Shown: positions 1 through 7,960 of the stretch, one piece after another
Position numbering within the stretch: the stretch's first letter is position 1
How the letters are laid out: every line of letters starts with the position of its first letter
DNA from: Candidatus Dojkabacteria bacterium
GTDB lineage: Bacteria; Patescibacteriota; Dojkabacteria; J137
Direction of reading: 5' to 3'
Length of the DNA stretch: 39,997 bases
Assembly (NCBI GenBank): GCA_030950485.1
Contig: JAUZRK010000001.1
Location: forward strand, 1 to 39,997
Translations under genes and position numbers: made by a program
The notes under the pieces: generated by a model
The model's database searches: none
What the model saw: the letters and a program-made list of their open reading frames with translations, nothing else
Told to the model about the DNA's origin: nothing

Positions 1-285
1 AGGAATAACCCTCCCCTGTACTTCTAGCGTACTTCCTTTATCCGGATCATAGATACCTGCTATAAGTTTTAACAATGTACTTTTACCACTACCATTACGT
101 CCAATTACTCCTAAAAAGTCTCCTTGTTTAATTTCTGCTTCAACATTTGTTAAAGCTTTAAATTCTTCTACCTTTCCTTGATTAAAAAGACTTGTAAACA
201 GTTGTCTAAAAGATTCTTTCTGGTCAGAATGAATCTTAAATGTCTTATTTAAATTTTTAATTGTAATTACTTTATCTTTATTCAT
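1..285 (-). CDS. ABC transporter ATP-binding protein, partial (Wzt/TagH-like)
   Basis: This is the first ~95 residues of an ATPase that would power polysaccharide export; the rest lies beyond the window edge. The minus-strand ATG at 285-283 overlaps the TAA of the permease gene by one base (TAATG), so the two are translationally coupled. A Walker A motif, GRNGSGKST, is visible, followed by the usual LLKLIAG stretch. The N-terminus carries a short extension before the nucleotide-binding core (about 30 residues reading SFRQLF...NQGKVEEFKAL), which is typical of Wzt/TagH-type O-antigen or teichoic-acid exporters. Partnering with the adjacent six-helix permease supports that role. The substrate cannot be told from the sequence. 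Confidence 0.88.
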   Translation of the reverse strand, partial: MNKDKVITIKNLNKTFKIHSDQKESFRQLFTSLFNQGKVEEFKALTNVEAEIKQGDFLGVIGRNGSGKSTLLKLIAGIYDPDKGSTLEVQGRVIP

Positions 286-1097
286 TAGAAATATTCAGCT
301 ATTTTCTTTACCTTTATATTAAAGTATTTCCATCCTGTAATTAATAGGATGATTGTTAGCAATGTAAATCCTAAGAAAATCCATATATCAATCTCACCAT
401 ATACATTCATTGATGCTCTAAATTGATTTATCATTATTCCTAGTGGGTTTAGCTTTATCATTTTAGAGATCTTGTCACCTCCTATACCTTCATCTACAGA
501 ATAAAATATAGGTGTAGCCCAGTAGAATATTGCAAAACCAAGTTCACTTATATTTTTAAGATCTCTATATTTTATTGTTAATATTGAAGTAAATAGAGAT
601 ATTCCTAAAGAAAGGAAAAAAGTTAGAAATATAACTGCGAACATGTAGACTATGCCTAACGGCTCAAGACTTATACTTGCCTCTCCTGCTTCTCTTCCTG
701 GATTATAGATAAAAATTATTATAAAAATCAGTACTAAGTTTATAAATAGGTTGATAAGAGCTCCTATTGAGGCTGACAGAACTGCTATTTGTCTTGAGAA
801 GTTTACTTTTAAGATTATATTTGCCCTTTCTAAAAGGGACATTTGACCTACTATTATTAATTCTTGAACGTATGAATAAAATATTAGCCCCGATAGTAAG
901 TAAATACCGAAATAGTCAACACTTGCTGTTTTAAAGTTAGAAATCACTACATACATAACCGCAAACATTGCGTACGGTTTTATCAATACCCATAGGAATC
1001 CTAATACTGAGTTTTGATATCTCATTCTAAAGCTAGTTTTTACAAGCTCTAATAAAAGATCTATTCTATTCTGGTTTTTATTATTTAATTTAAACAT
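285..1097 (-). CDS. ABC-2 type polysaccharide export permease (Wzm/TagG-like)
   Basis: 270 residues, the normal length for a Wzm/TagG permease. The N-terminal cytoplasmic stretch carries the family's RMRYQNSVLGFLWVLIKP element, followed by about six hydrophobic segments and the conserved region around ATPIFYSVDEG and LNPLGIMINQFR. It would form the membrane channel that moves a lipid-linked glycan across the cytoplasmic membrane, driven by the ATPase encoded immediately downstream with a one-base overlap. The nearby glycosyltransferases (5671-7911, 35242-36525) fit a surface-glycan role, but no operon link is visible. The start at 1097 is the first Met of a well-formed N-terminus. No Shine-Dalgarno is seen before it. 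Confidence 0.9.
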   Translation of the reverse strand: MFKLNNKNQNRIDLLLELVKTSFRMRYQNSVLGFLWVLIKPYAMFAVMYVVISNFKTASVDYFGIYLLSGLIFYSYVQELIIVGQMSLLERANIILKVNFSRQIAVLSASIGALINLFINLVLIFIIIFIYNPGREAGEASISLEPLGIVYMFAVIFLTFFLSLGISLFTSILTIKYRDLKNISELGFAIFYWATPIFYSVDEGIGGDKISKMIKLNPLGIMINQFRASMNVYGEIDIWIFLGFTLLTIILLITGWKYFNIKVKKIAEYF

Positions 1098-1175
1098 ACG
1101 GAATTATTATACTACTTTTATCTAAATTTGTCGGGTTTGTTTAGCATCTTACTTCATAACTTGGCGTACAAGTCT

Positions 1176-1232
1176 CAGTGCAGTCTCGAGTGATTTACGG
1201 CCGATAGGGAGTAAATTGTATCGAGAGATGGA
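1176..1232. repeat. 3'-end fragment of the 277-bp structured repeat
   Basis: This 57-nt stretch matches the last part of repeats A and B (from CAGTGCAGTCTCGAG to the terminal TGTATCGAGAGATGG) with a few differences, including one extra T. It contains the terminal hairpin (ATTTAC/GTAAAT with outer TCGA arms). It lies in the same orientation as copies A and B, 26 nt upstream of copy A. The likely origin is a truncated third copy. Confidence 0.85.
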
Positions 1233-1258
1233 GGCGCGTTCACCTTCCTCGGCTCGTT

Positions 1259-1533
1259 CCATGTCTCGATACATTCTACTTCGCTCCGCTTCGTAGAACA
1301 CTCGGCACTCCACTTTGTTTGTAATTTAATACACTCCACTCTCTTCAGCTGGTGCAAGGTTGTACCTTGCTGCGAAACATTCCAAGAAAAGCTATTACCG
1401 TTTAGGGAGTACCCTCAGTTTGTTACCCCTTCCGGCTTAGCTTCGCTAAGCCACCTTCCCAAAAGGAAGATTGCCACCCAGTGCAGTCTCGAGTGATTTA
1501 CGACCGAAGGGAGTAAATTGTATCGAGAGATGG
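1259..1533. repeat. Structured repeat, copy A, with 15-bp terminal inverted repeats
   Basis: Copy A is about 275 bp and is nearly identical to copy B at 1951-2229. Its ends are inverted: CCATGTCTCGATACA at the left and TGTATCGAGAGATGG at the right, 14 of 15 positions complementary. Inside are several short hairpins: TTCTAC/GTAGAA, GCAAGGT-TGT-ACCTTGC (1354-1370), GGCTTAGC-TTC-GCTAAGCC (1434-1452), CTTCC/GGAAG and ATTTAC/GTAAAT. Base composition is clearly more GC-rich than the neighbouring genes. No convincing protein is encoded; the ORF at 1175-1357 is a by-product. It fills most of the 1098-1622 gap between the permease and the GIY-YIG gene. Confidence 0.9.
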
Positions 1534-1611
1534 AGAGGCGGCCCCTTAAAAACTCTTTCATAATTCTTACTATCAAGATTTTTCATTAACTAGACTCACT
1601 AAAACAAAGAT

Positions 1612-1617
1612 TATAAT
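1612..1617 (+). promoter_or_regulatory. -10 box of a probable leaderless transcript for the GIY-YIG gene
   Basis: A perfect TATAAT ends five bases before the ATG at 1623. A transcript starting at the usual distance would begin at or next to the start codon. No Shine-Dalgarno is present and no clear -35 was found. Confidence 0.5.
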
Positions 1618-1622
1618 TCCTT

Positions 1623-1922
1623 ATGAAGCAACATAACTACTATGTCTACATCTTATTATGCTCTGATAACAGTCTATACGTAGGAATGACTAATGATTTA
1701 GATCGAAGGTTCTCAGAACATAATAATGGTTACTATGAAAACTCATATACATATTCTCGAAGGCCAGTAAAACTTATTTACTCGTCTCAGTTTAGTTATG
1801 TTCATGATGCAAAGAGTTATGAGAGTCAGATTAAGAAGTGGTCTAGAAATAAAAAACTAGCTTTAGTAATGAGAGATTGGGATACATTAGAGAGCTCTAG
1901 TAGAAAGAAATTTAAGAAATGA
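1623..1922 (+). CDS. GIY-YIG nuclease domain protein (UPF0213-like)
   Basis: A 99-residue single-domain protein. The GIY motif appears as YYVYILLCSDNSLYVGMT, with the YVG triad, and is followed by the conserved Arg (NDLDRRFSEHN), a His, and later KSYESQIKKWSRNKK, the usual end of the UPF0213 group. These proteins carry a one-metal endonuclease fold that cuts or nicks DNA; the substrate of stand-alone members is largely unknown. The gene sits exactly between two copies of a 277-bp hairpin-rich repeat, which suggests a relation between nuclease and repeat. A TATAAT five bases upstream of the ATG suggests leaderless expression. It stops at TGA, two bases past an overlapping ATG that opens a spurious ORF. 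Confidence 0.88.
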   Translation: MKQHNYYVYILLCSDNSLYVGMTNDLDRRFSEHNNGYYENSYTYSRRPVKLIYSSQFSYVHDAKSYESQIKKWSRNKKLALVMRDWDTLESSSRKKFKK

Positions 1923-1950
1923 TTTTGACTGAATCTTGCGAGACACATGC

Positions 1951-2229
1951 CCATGTCTCGATACATTCTACTTCGCTCCGCTTCGTAGAACACTCGACAC
2001 TCCACTTTGTTTGTAATTTAATACACTCCACTCTCTTCAGCTGGTGCAAGGTTGTACCTTGCTGCGAAACATTCCAAGAAAAGCTATTACCGTTTAGGGA
2101 GTGCCCCCAGTCTGTTACCCATTACGGCTTAGCTTCGCTAAGCCACCTTCCCAAAAGGAAGATTAACCCACTCCCAGTGCAGTCTCGAGTGGTTTACGAC
2201 CGAAGGGAGTAAATTGTATCGAGAGATGG
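1951..2229. repeat. Structured repeat, copy B, with 15-bp terminal inverted repeats
   Basis: Copy B is about 279 bp and matches copy A almost throughout, including the terminal CCATGTCTCGATACA and TGTATCGAGAGATGG. The same hairpins occur at 2046-2062 and 2126-2144. The main differences from A lie around 2100-2125 and 2165-2175. A further inverted pair, CGAGACA...TGTCTCG, joins the end of the nuclease gene to the left end of this copy. The ORF at 1919-2212 runs through the repeat and is not a credible gene. It fills most of the 1923-2340 gap. Confidence 0.9.
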
Positions 2230-2273
2230 AGAGATCGGGAGGCAATCACTTCGCTTACTTATATAAGAAAGTG

Positions 2274-2299
2274 AACTCCCCCGCTTTCGCGGGGGAGTT
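2274..2299 (-). terminator. Rho-independent terminator of the Ig-like/DUF5648 gene
   Basis: A perfect 11-bp stem AACTCCCCCGC/GCGGGGGAGTT. Read on the minus strand the loop is a stable GAAA tetraloop and the stem is followed by CACTTTCTT. It lies about 40 bases past the stop codon of the gene at 2341-5076. Confidence 0.85.
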
Positions 2300-2340
2300 T
2301 GAATCGAACTTAGTAATTCGAGTTAGTTAACTCAAAAGAA

Positions 2341-5076
2341 TTACACAGCTGGCATTGCGTAGAATGCAGTTGTTTCTTCTTTGAATGCTCCTTCCCAAAT
2401 TCCTCCTGATTTGATTCTATCTCTTAGAATTGTTGCGTCAGCATCTCCTAATATATAGAAGTGTGTTTGACCAGTTCTTAGATTTAAGAATCTGTATACA
2501 GGATCAGCTCCATTTACAGCGTCATTGTAAGCACAGAATGCAACTGTTTCGTACTTGAATGGCCAACCTGCGTCAGCAATCTTAGTATCTAAAGCAGCTT
2601 TTTCTGTAGCTCCCTTAACGTAGAAGTGAATAGAACCATAAGTTGTATTTAGGTATCTGTAAACTTGCTCTGTATCTGTAGGACAAGTGTTATTTTCATA
2701 AACACCAGCTACAAATGCAACTGTTTCGTACTTGAATGGCCAGTTATCACTAGCGATTTTAGCGTCTAGTGCGTCTTTACCAGCTTCTCCTTGTACGTAG
2801 AAGTGTACGTCTCCTTGGTTTGTTTCTAAGTATCTGAAAACAGCTCCTGCTGGGTAATCAGTTCCTTGTACTACAAATTCTGGAGTAACAGCTAAATCAG
2901 ATCCTGATCCGTCATATTCAGTAACTGTGAATTTACAATCAGTTACATTTAATCCAGATGGTAAAGGATTAAGTTGTACAATATTTGCTCCCTCTACAGC
3001 CATGTAAGATGTAGCAGAACAATATGAATCAGCTTCAAAAGAAATAACACCAGCCTCAGTAGAAGTAAATCTTAATTCTAGAGAGAATGGATCAACTGAA
3101 GCACCAGTTACACTAGGATCAAAATCATCCTTAATTGTAAAGTTAGCTACAGCGATTCCGTTGCTAGTTGCGTTATCATCATTGCTGAAGTAATCATATG
3201 CTTCAAATGTACAATCGTATGTTCCTGCAGTTAAAGGATCAATGTAGAACATTGATGTTCCTGAAGGGAAATCAAATGTCTGAGCTCCTCCAACCTCACA
3301 AGAACCTACACTAACATTGAAATAACCAGCTTCGTTAGCAGTTACTGTAACCTTAATTGGGTTTGTAACTGTTCCTGAAGTAAAGTTAAAGTCAACTTCT
3401 GGACCGTAGTTGTCTACTTCCATTGTTGGTAATGATAAGAATGCTCCAGTATTACCTTGATTATCAACAGCAGCTACAGAACAATTAGAGAAAATGTCAT
3501 CAACATTTCCAGCTCCTTTTCCTGTATCAGCAGCACTGAAATCAATAGTTAATATTTGAGTTGGATCAAATGCAGTTAGTGATGATCCTCCAACGGTTGC
3601 AGTAACTCCAGCTACGTTACAAGAACCAGCTAGTTTTAATGTTGTTGGGAATACTACTGAACCTACATCATCGTTTGAATCAATTACTACAACAATAGTT
3701 TCATCAGTAACGTCATCTTGTTCAGGAGCCTCAACCATTGTTAGCATTGGTCCTACTGTGTCTTTTACTGAGAAATCAGAGAATAGAATTGAGTTACTTA
3801 CCTGTCCATCAGCATCTGTGATCTCTAATGAACAATTTTTGAAAGTAGCTCCATCAACTAAGTTTCTTAGAGTAACTTCATTTTGTCCATTGAAAGCTTG
3901 AGTTGGGTATGTAGTTAACACACCTGCTCCAGTTCCTCCAGTACACTCGAAGTTGATTAATCCAGATTCATTCGCTGTGAATGAGAATGCTGGGTTTGTA
4001 TCATTTTTAAAAGAAGAGAAATCACCTCCATTTACATGTGGAATATTTCCGTTACCATCAATAATTCTAGTAGCAGAAGCTGTAAGATCTACAGATCCTG
4101 TATAACCGAATTTATCTGTTACTGTTAATGTACAAGAGTTAACTGCATCATAAGTACCTGTAATTAGATTCTCAACTTCAACAGTTCTAACATAAGTCAT
4201 TGTTCCTGAGTTATAGTCAGCAGCTGTAAAGTAAGTATCTCTAATTGCACAAGTTCCTGTACCTAATCCTGCAACTGTTAGTTCTCCCATTGAAGTAGAA
4301 GAAACTGTAGCTGTAAGATCAACATCACCTACTGCAGGAGATGGGTTTGATAAACTTGTAACAGAAAGTACTGGTGATGTATCAGCAACAGTGAATTCAG
4401 AAATCTCAACTGTTGTTTCGTTCTCAGCTTGATCCTTGAATGTTACTGTACAATCTGAATAAATACCAGGTGTTAATGTATCGAATGCTACATCAACATC
4501 TAAGATTGTAGTTCCACCAGGAGCAGCTAAACTTGAAGTAGAAGGTGTATTCATATCACAAGCTCCTCCGAATGTAGCTGTTAAGCCAGCATTGAAAGAT
4601 CCTAGTAAAGAACCTTCTTCAACAATTTTAAGACCAACTATTGGTGAATTGTTATCAGTAATAGAATCGATAGGATTTACTTCTGTAACAATAGGTGCAG
4701 TTGTATCAACTTCGAAGTCAGTTAAGTCCAATAAAGAACTAAAAAGACCCTCAGAGTCAACAACAGCGATACTACAAGCAGTCATTGTTCCAGTTTCGTA
4801 CTCATCATCAGCTAAAGCATCAAATGTTACTACATTAGAACCAGCCACTGCATAGTCTAAATCTGAATCTAGACATGGACCGTGAAATACAACTAATCCT
4901 GCTTTATTACTACTGAATGTGAATTCAGGAGTACTATCTTTAGTTACGTTACCGTTAGATTCTCCAACAGTTGTAACCTCAGAGATTAGAGGTGCAGCTG
5001 CATTAACAGTTGTTAGTACCATCATTGGTGTTACTAACAATGCGAATGCTGCAACGAAAGAAAAAATCTTTCTCAT
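2341..5076 (-). CDS. Large secreted protein: Ig-like modules plus three DUF5648 repeats
   Basis: The ORF track starts at 5172, but the better start is the ATG at 5076 (or 5082): it gives a classical signal peptide, MRKIFSFVAAFALLVTP..., with cleavage near VNAAA, and a mature protein of about 885 residues. The body is a string of ~80-100-residue beta-rich modules rich in Thr/Asp/Gly, each with a Cys near TC.V or FxGxCD, like bacterial Ig-like adhesion repeats. The last ~190 residues are three DUF5648 units, ending in HFYVQG, HFYVKG and HFYILG blocks, each with a W...KYET/KEET.AF element. The cysteine pair between unit 1 and unit 2 (NNTCPTDT and AFCAY) is kept. It is probably exported and cell-surface attached or released; no sorting motif is seen. 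A strong terminator follows. Confidence 0.82.
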   Translation of the reverse strand: MRKIFSFVAAFALLVTPMMVLTTVNAAAPLISEVTTVGESNGNVTKDSTPEFTFSSNKAGLVVFHGPCLDSDLDYAVAGSNVVTFDALADDEYETGTMTACSIAVVDSEGLFSSLLDLTDFEVDTTAPIVTEVNPIDSITDNNSPIVGLKIVEEGSLLGSFNAGLTATFGGACDMNTPSTSSLAAPGGTTILDVDVAFDTLTPGIYSDCTVTFKDQAENETTVEISEFTVADTSPVLSVTSLSNPSPAVGDVDLTATVSSTSMGELTVAGLGTGTCAIRDTYFTAADYNSGTMTYVRTVEVENLITGTYDAVNSCTLTVTDKFGYTGSVDLTASATRIIDGNGNIPHVNGGDFSSFKNDTNPAFSFTANESGLINFECTGGTGAGVLTTYPTQAFNGQNEVTLRNLVDGATFKNCSLEITDADGQVSNSILFSDFSVKDTVGPMLTMVEAPEQDDVTDETIVVVIDSNDDVGSVVFPTTLKLAGSCNVAGVTATVGGSSLTAFDPTQILTIDFSAADTGKGAGNVDDIFSNCSVAAVDNQGNTGAFLSLPTMEVDNYGPEVDFNFTSGTVTNPIKVTVTANEAGYFNVSVGSCEVGGAQTFDFPSGTSMFYIDPLTAGTYDCTFEAYDYFSNDDNATSNGIAVANFTIKDDFDPSVTGASVDPFSLELRFTSTEAGVISFEADSYCSATSYMAVEGANIVQLNPLPSGLNVTDCKFTVTEYDGSGSDLAVTPEFVVQGTDYPAGAVFRYLETNQGDVHFYVQGEAGKDALDAKIASDNWPFKYETVAFVAGVYENNTCPTDTEQVYRYLNTTYGSIHFYVKGATEKAALDTKIADAGWPFKYETVAFCAYNDAVNGADPVYRFLNLRTGQTHFYILGDADATILRDRIKSGGIWEGAFKEETTAFYAMPAV

Positions 5077-5278
5077 ATGCATATTAAATAATATATAAAA
5101 TAAAAAAAATAAAAGGCATGTTGGAAGTATAAATACCAATTTAAATCCTAGATCTAAATTAGAAAGATACACTTACATGCAATTACAGATTATTAATTCA
5201 AAAATATGAATTAAATAACCTGCCCTTACGGCAAAATAAAAAAAACATTAAAGAACATTAAAACAACTAATAACTCTA

Positions 5279-5539
5279 CTATTCAGCTTTGTTATTTTCT
5301 TTTGCAGAATTTGCTGCATTTAGTTGTTTAACAAAATCATCAACCTCTTCAGGATCTCCTAAGTAAGGTAATGGTTCATCGTCAGTTGAATCCTGTAAGT
5401 TTTCTTCAGATGTTATATCTGAATCGTTCTTACTAGACTCTTCGTCAGAGCTTGTTACTTCTAAAACTATAAATGTGATTATTCCAACAAGTACAAGACC
5501 TAAAATTAATAACAGAAGTTGTTTTTTTTCCATAATCAT
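5279..5539 (-). CDS. Small single-pass membrane protein with acidic tail
   Basis: 86 residues: a short Lys-containing start, one hydrophobic helix (about residues 7-27, LLLLILGLVLVGIITFIVLE), then a strongly acidic, Ser/Asp/Glu-rich, probably disordered region. The second Met at position 3 could also start translation. No family is recognised. It sits alone between the large Ig-like protein and the tandem glycosyltransferase, with a poorly structured A/T-rich gap on each side. The layout (anchor plus acidic linker) resembles small envelope-associated proteins, but no function can be assigned. Confidence 0.6.
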   Translation of the reverse strand: MIMEKKQLLLLILGLVLVGIITFIVLEVTSSDEESSKNDSDITSEENLQDSTDDEPLPYLGDPEEVDDFVKQLNAANSAKENNKAE

Positions 5540-5670
5540 TACTATATGAGCTTTTTAATCTCGAATTATTTTAACACTTTTTAAGTTTAATTTAAAATAC
5601 AGTAAACAATATTACTAAATTACCCTTCACTAGTTAAAACGAAAAAACTAGACAAATATTACACTTTTTT

Positions 5671-7911
5671 TCATTTTTTTCTATAAAAATTCATCATTTT
5701 TACAGAACCTTTTTCATAGCTATTTATGTCTATGAATTTTTTCATCTCAGTCTTTAATTCTTCAAGCTTTTTAGCGTCACTAAGTATAGCTTTTATTTCA
5801 TTCGAAACCAATACTGGTTCTAATTTTTTCAATTTAATTACCTGATCTTTAAATTCACTAAACTGCTTTATATCTGTAACTATAGTAGGCGTAATTGAAC
5901 AAATAGCCTTTCTAACAGCATCGCTCGAAGTCTCCCCAACCTCTATATATATAAGCATAACAAGATCACTAACCTGCATTAAAATCTCGATTTGAGCTAC
6001 ACTTAAAAAATCTGGGACCACAGAAACACTCTTTTCTAATCTAAGCCTCTTCATATTTTCAACCGTTTTCTTATTTTCTGAGCTTGATGCTAAATTATTT
6101 GTACTAACAGCATTAGCTAGAATAAGATAAGCTTTAGGATACTCTTTTTTAATCTCAGAAAAAATCTCAACAAGTGTTGGAATATTTTTATTATGGTTCA
6201 TTAATCCATGGGATATTATTATTGGAAATTTATCTTCTAGATTAAGCTCATCTTTTAACTTATTTCTATCTCTATTTTTAAAATTCAATATAGGTATAGT
6301 AAATAAAACTACATTATCTAGAGTTTTAGCTGCATGATTAAAGTCTGCCTCGTTATGTATAATGACTTTATCTGCTAGATTTAGAGCTTTTGACTCTTTT
6401 ATAAAATCAAAACTATCAGACTTAACTGCGTGTAGCGTTACCACTACTTCTATATTTAGAGCTTTAAGATTTGTTATAAACTCATCTAGAGCTTGGATTG
6501 AAAAGTTGAAGCCTGAATGATATTGAATATGAACAATATCTAGTGATTTTTCTTTAACGAACTTCAGAGTTTCTGTAAAATTTTTCTCTCCAGTATTCCA
6601 ATTTCTTATTACGTTATTAGCATCATCTCTTACTCTATCATCAATATCTTTATTAGCAATATAATAGAAATTCTTAAAACTATTTTCAATATTGTTATAT
6701 AAGTAACTTGTGTATTCTGATAAGCCATCCTCGCTATTTATTCTCCCAACTACCCCTATATTTTCCGTCTTCAAGTGTGCAACATTTTCAACTTCATTTA
6801 TAAGCCCAGCTACACTAATAGCACTATTTTTCCAGGTCAGTTGAGTAGCACGATTATAAGCCTTATCTAATAATTCACCAATTGACGATTGACTGTTGAC
6901 TATTGTATATAATTTTCTCATAACCTCTCTTAGCTCCTCCGAATCAGCTTCCGCCCATTTAGCCCCGACATTTACTAGTTCAGAATCTAGCGCATCAGTA
7001 AGTTTATAATCTATAAGGAAACCAGAATTATCGTCTATAAAATCTAGATAAGCACTATACCTTGTAGCTATTACTGGAGTTCTATGAAACATAGCCTCTG
7101 CTATTGGAATTCCAAAGCCTTCTGCCCTAGTTGGATATACTGCGCAATCACAGCTAGCAGTTAGATTAGCAAGTTCCTGATCAGTTAGTTCAGAATTAAA
7201 TATATGCTCTACTTCTGGAGAATTTTCAGTTTGTAGTTCATTTAACAGTTCATTTACAAGATTATCAGGACCAGGGAAGCTTTTAATTACTAAGCAAACA
7301 TCATCTTCTTTATTAAATTCTTTGAAATAAGCTTTTATTAAAATATCTATCCCTTTTCTTTTTCTAGCAGAACTTACATTTAAAAATTTGAAGGATTTCT
7401 TAGTTTTTAAAGGATACTTACCAGTTGCTTCTACTAAAACATTTTTATCTATACCATTTAAAGCAACTGCGATTGGAACTTTTACTCCAGCATCTCGTAG
7501 AACATTTCTTACAAAACTAGAAGCTACTAACATTCCATGAAGATTTTCGTTTATTTCATCAACCCACATTTCAGGATAAACACTCTCTTCCCAGGCTAAA
7601 TACATCAGTTTAATCTCACCTGGTAAATCTTTCAGTCCATGCTTTGTATAACCAGCCTTTGGAAAGTCGTTATAAATAATAATATTAGAGTTTTCTATTT
7701 CATTAAATTCTCTTGCCCAAAGCTCATTAATTTCAGGATGTTCTTTTAAATCATTATCTGAAGGCCACCGATCTATTTTATCCTTTTCTCTATAGAGTTT
7801 AACCTCGTATTCTCCTTTTAGTAAATCAGATAAGGCTAAAGCTAGCCCTCTATTGACTCTTGCAAGACTATAGTTCGAGATAAATGATCCAATTATTGTA
7901 AGTTTTTTCAT
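5671..7911 (-). CDS. Tandem (two-domain) GT4-family glycosyltransferase
   Basis: 746 residues holding two GT-B glycosyltransferase halves. The first (about 1-375) opens with KLTIIGSFISNYSLARVNRG and carries the GT4 donor-site signature AVYPTRAEGFGIPIAEAMF followed by TPVIATRYSAYLDF. The second (about 390-746) opens with GVVGRINSEDGLSEYTSYLY, has ISHGLMNHNKNIPTLVEIF before the donor domain, and a weaker donor region, SDLVMLIYIEVGETSSDAVR, in place of the E-G-F-G motif. Such fusions usually make or extend surface glycans by two successive transfers; the weaker second site may be altered or inactive. Donor and acceptor are unknown. It stops at TGA after an A-rich run. Confidence 0.85.
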   Translation of the reverse strand: MKKLTIIGSFISNYSLARVNRGLALALSDLLKGEYEVKLYREKDKIDRWPSDNDLKEHPEINELWAREFNEIENSNIIIYNDFPKAGYTKHGLKDLPGEIKLMYLAWEESVYPEMWVDEINENLHGMLVASSFVRNVLRDAGVKVPIAVALNGIDKNVLVEATGKYPLKTKKSFKFLNVSSARKRKGIDILIKAYFKEFNKEDDVCLVIKSFPGPDNLVNELLNELQTENSPEVEHIFNSELTDQELANLTASCDCAVYPTRAEGFGIPIAEAMFHRTPVIATRYSAYLDFIDDNSGFLIDYKLTDALDSELVNVGAKWAEADSEELREVMRKLYTIVNSQSSIGELLDKAYNRATQLTWKNSAISVAGLINEVENVAHLKTENIGVVGRINSEDGLSEYTSYLYNNIENSFKNFYYIANKDIDDRVRDDANNVIRNWNTGEKNFTETLKFVKEKSLDIVHIQYHSGFNFSIQALDEFITNLKALNIEVVVTLHAVKSDSFDFIKESKALNLADKVIIHNEADFNHAAKTLDNVVLFTIPILNFKNRDRNKLKDELNLEDKFPIIISHGLMNHNKNIPTLVEIFSEIKKEYPKAYLILANAVSTNNLASSSENKKTVENMKRLRLEKSVSVVPDFLSVAQIEILMQVSDLVMLIYIEVGETSSDAVRKAICSITPTIVTDIKQFSEFKDQVIKLKKLEPVLVSNEIKAILSDAKKLEELKTEMKKFIDINSYEKGSVKMMNFYRKK

Positions 7912-7960
7912 TTGGTTTTCTAAGTAGATAATATTACCCTAACTTTAGAATATTATGAAG

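Larger units (their letters stand above)
1259..2229. mobile_element. Putative composite element: repeat A - GIY-YIG gene - repeat B
   Basis: Two directly oriented copies of the same inverted-repeat-bounded unit bracket a single stand-alone GIY-YIG gene. The arrangement resembles a composite element in which the nuclease could act on the flanking repeats. No transposase (DDE, HUH or serine/tyrosine recombinase) is present, and I could not identify target-site duplications. The mobile status is inference from architecture only. Confidence 0.35.

Noticed and set aside
1175-1357. 60-residue minus-strand ORF
   Set aside because: It lies inside the repeat fragment and copy A and is not supported by composition.
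1919-2212. 97-residue plus-strand ORF starting inside the GIY-YIG stop codon
   Set aside because: It runs through the structured repeat copy B; the same frame pattern arises wherever the repeat occurs, and the product has no protein-like features.
1259-2229. Group I intron or IStron with an intron-encoded GIY-YIG nuclease
   Set aside because: No interrupted gene flanks the region, the repeats are duplicated on both sides, and I see no group I core.
1176-2229. REP/RAYT element
   Set aside because: The repeats resemble long REPs in being palindromic, but the gene is GIY-YIG and has no HUH/Y1 transposase motif.
5221-5260. Hairpin TGCC-CTTAC-GGCA as a terminator for the 86-residue protein gene
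   Set aside because: The stem is only four pairs and no T-tract follows on the minus strand.
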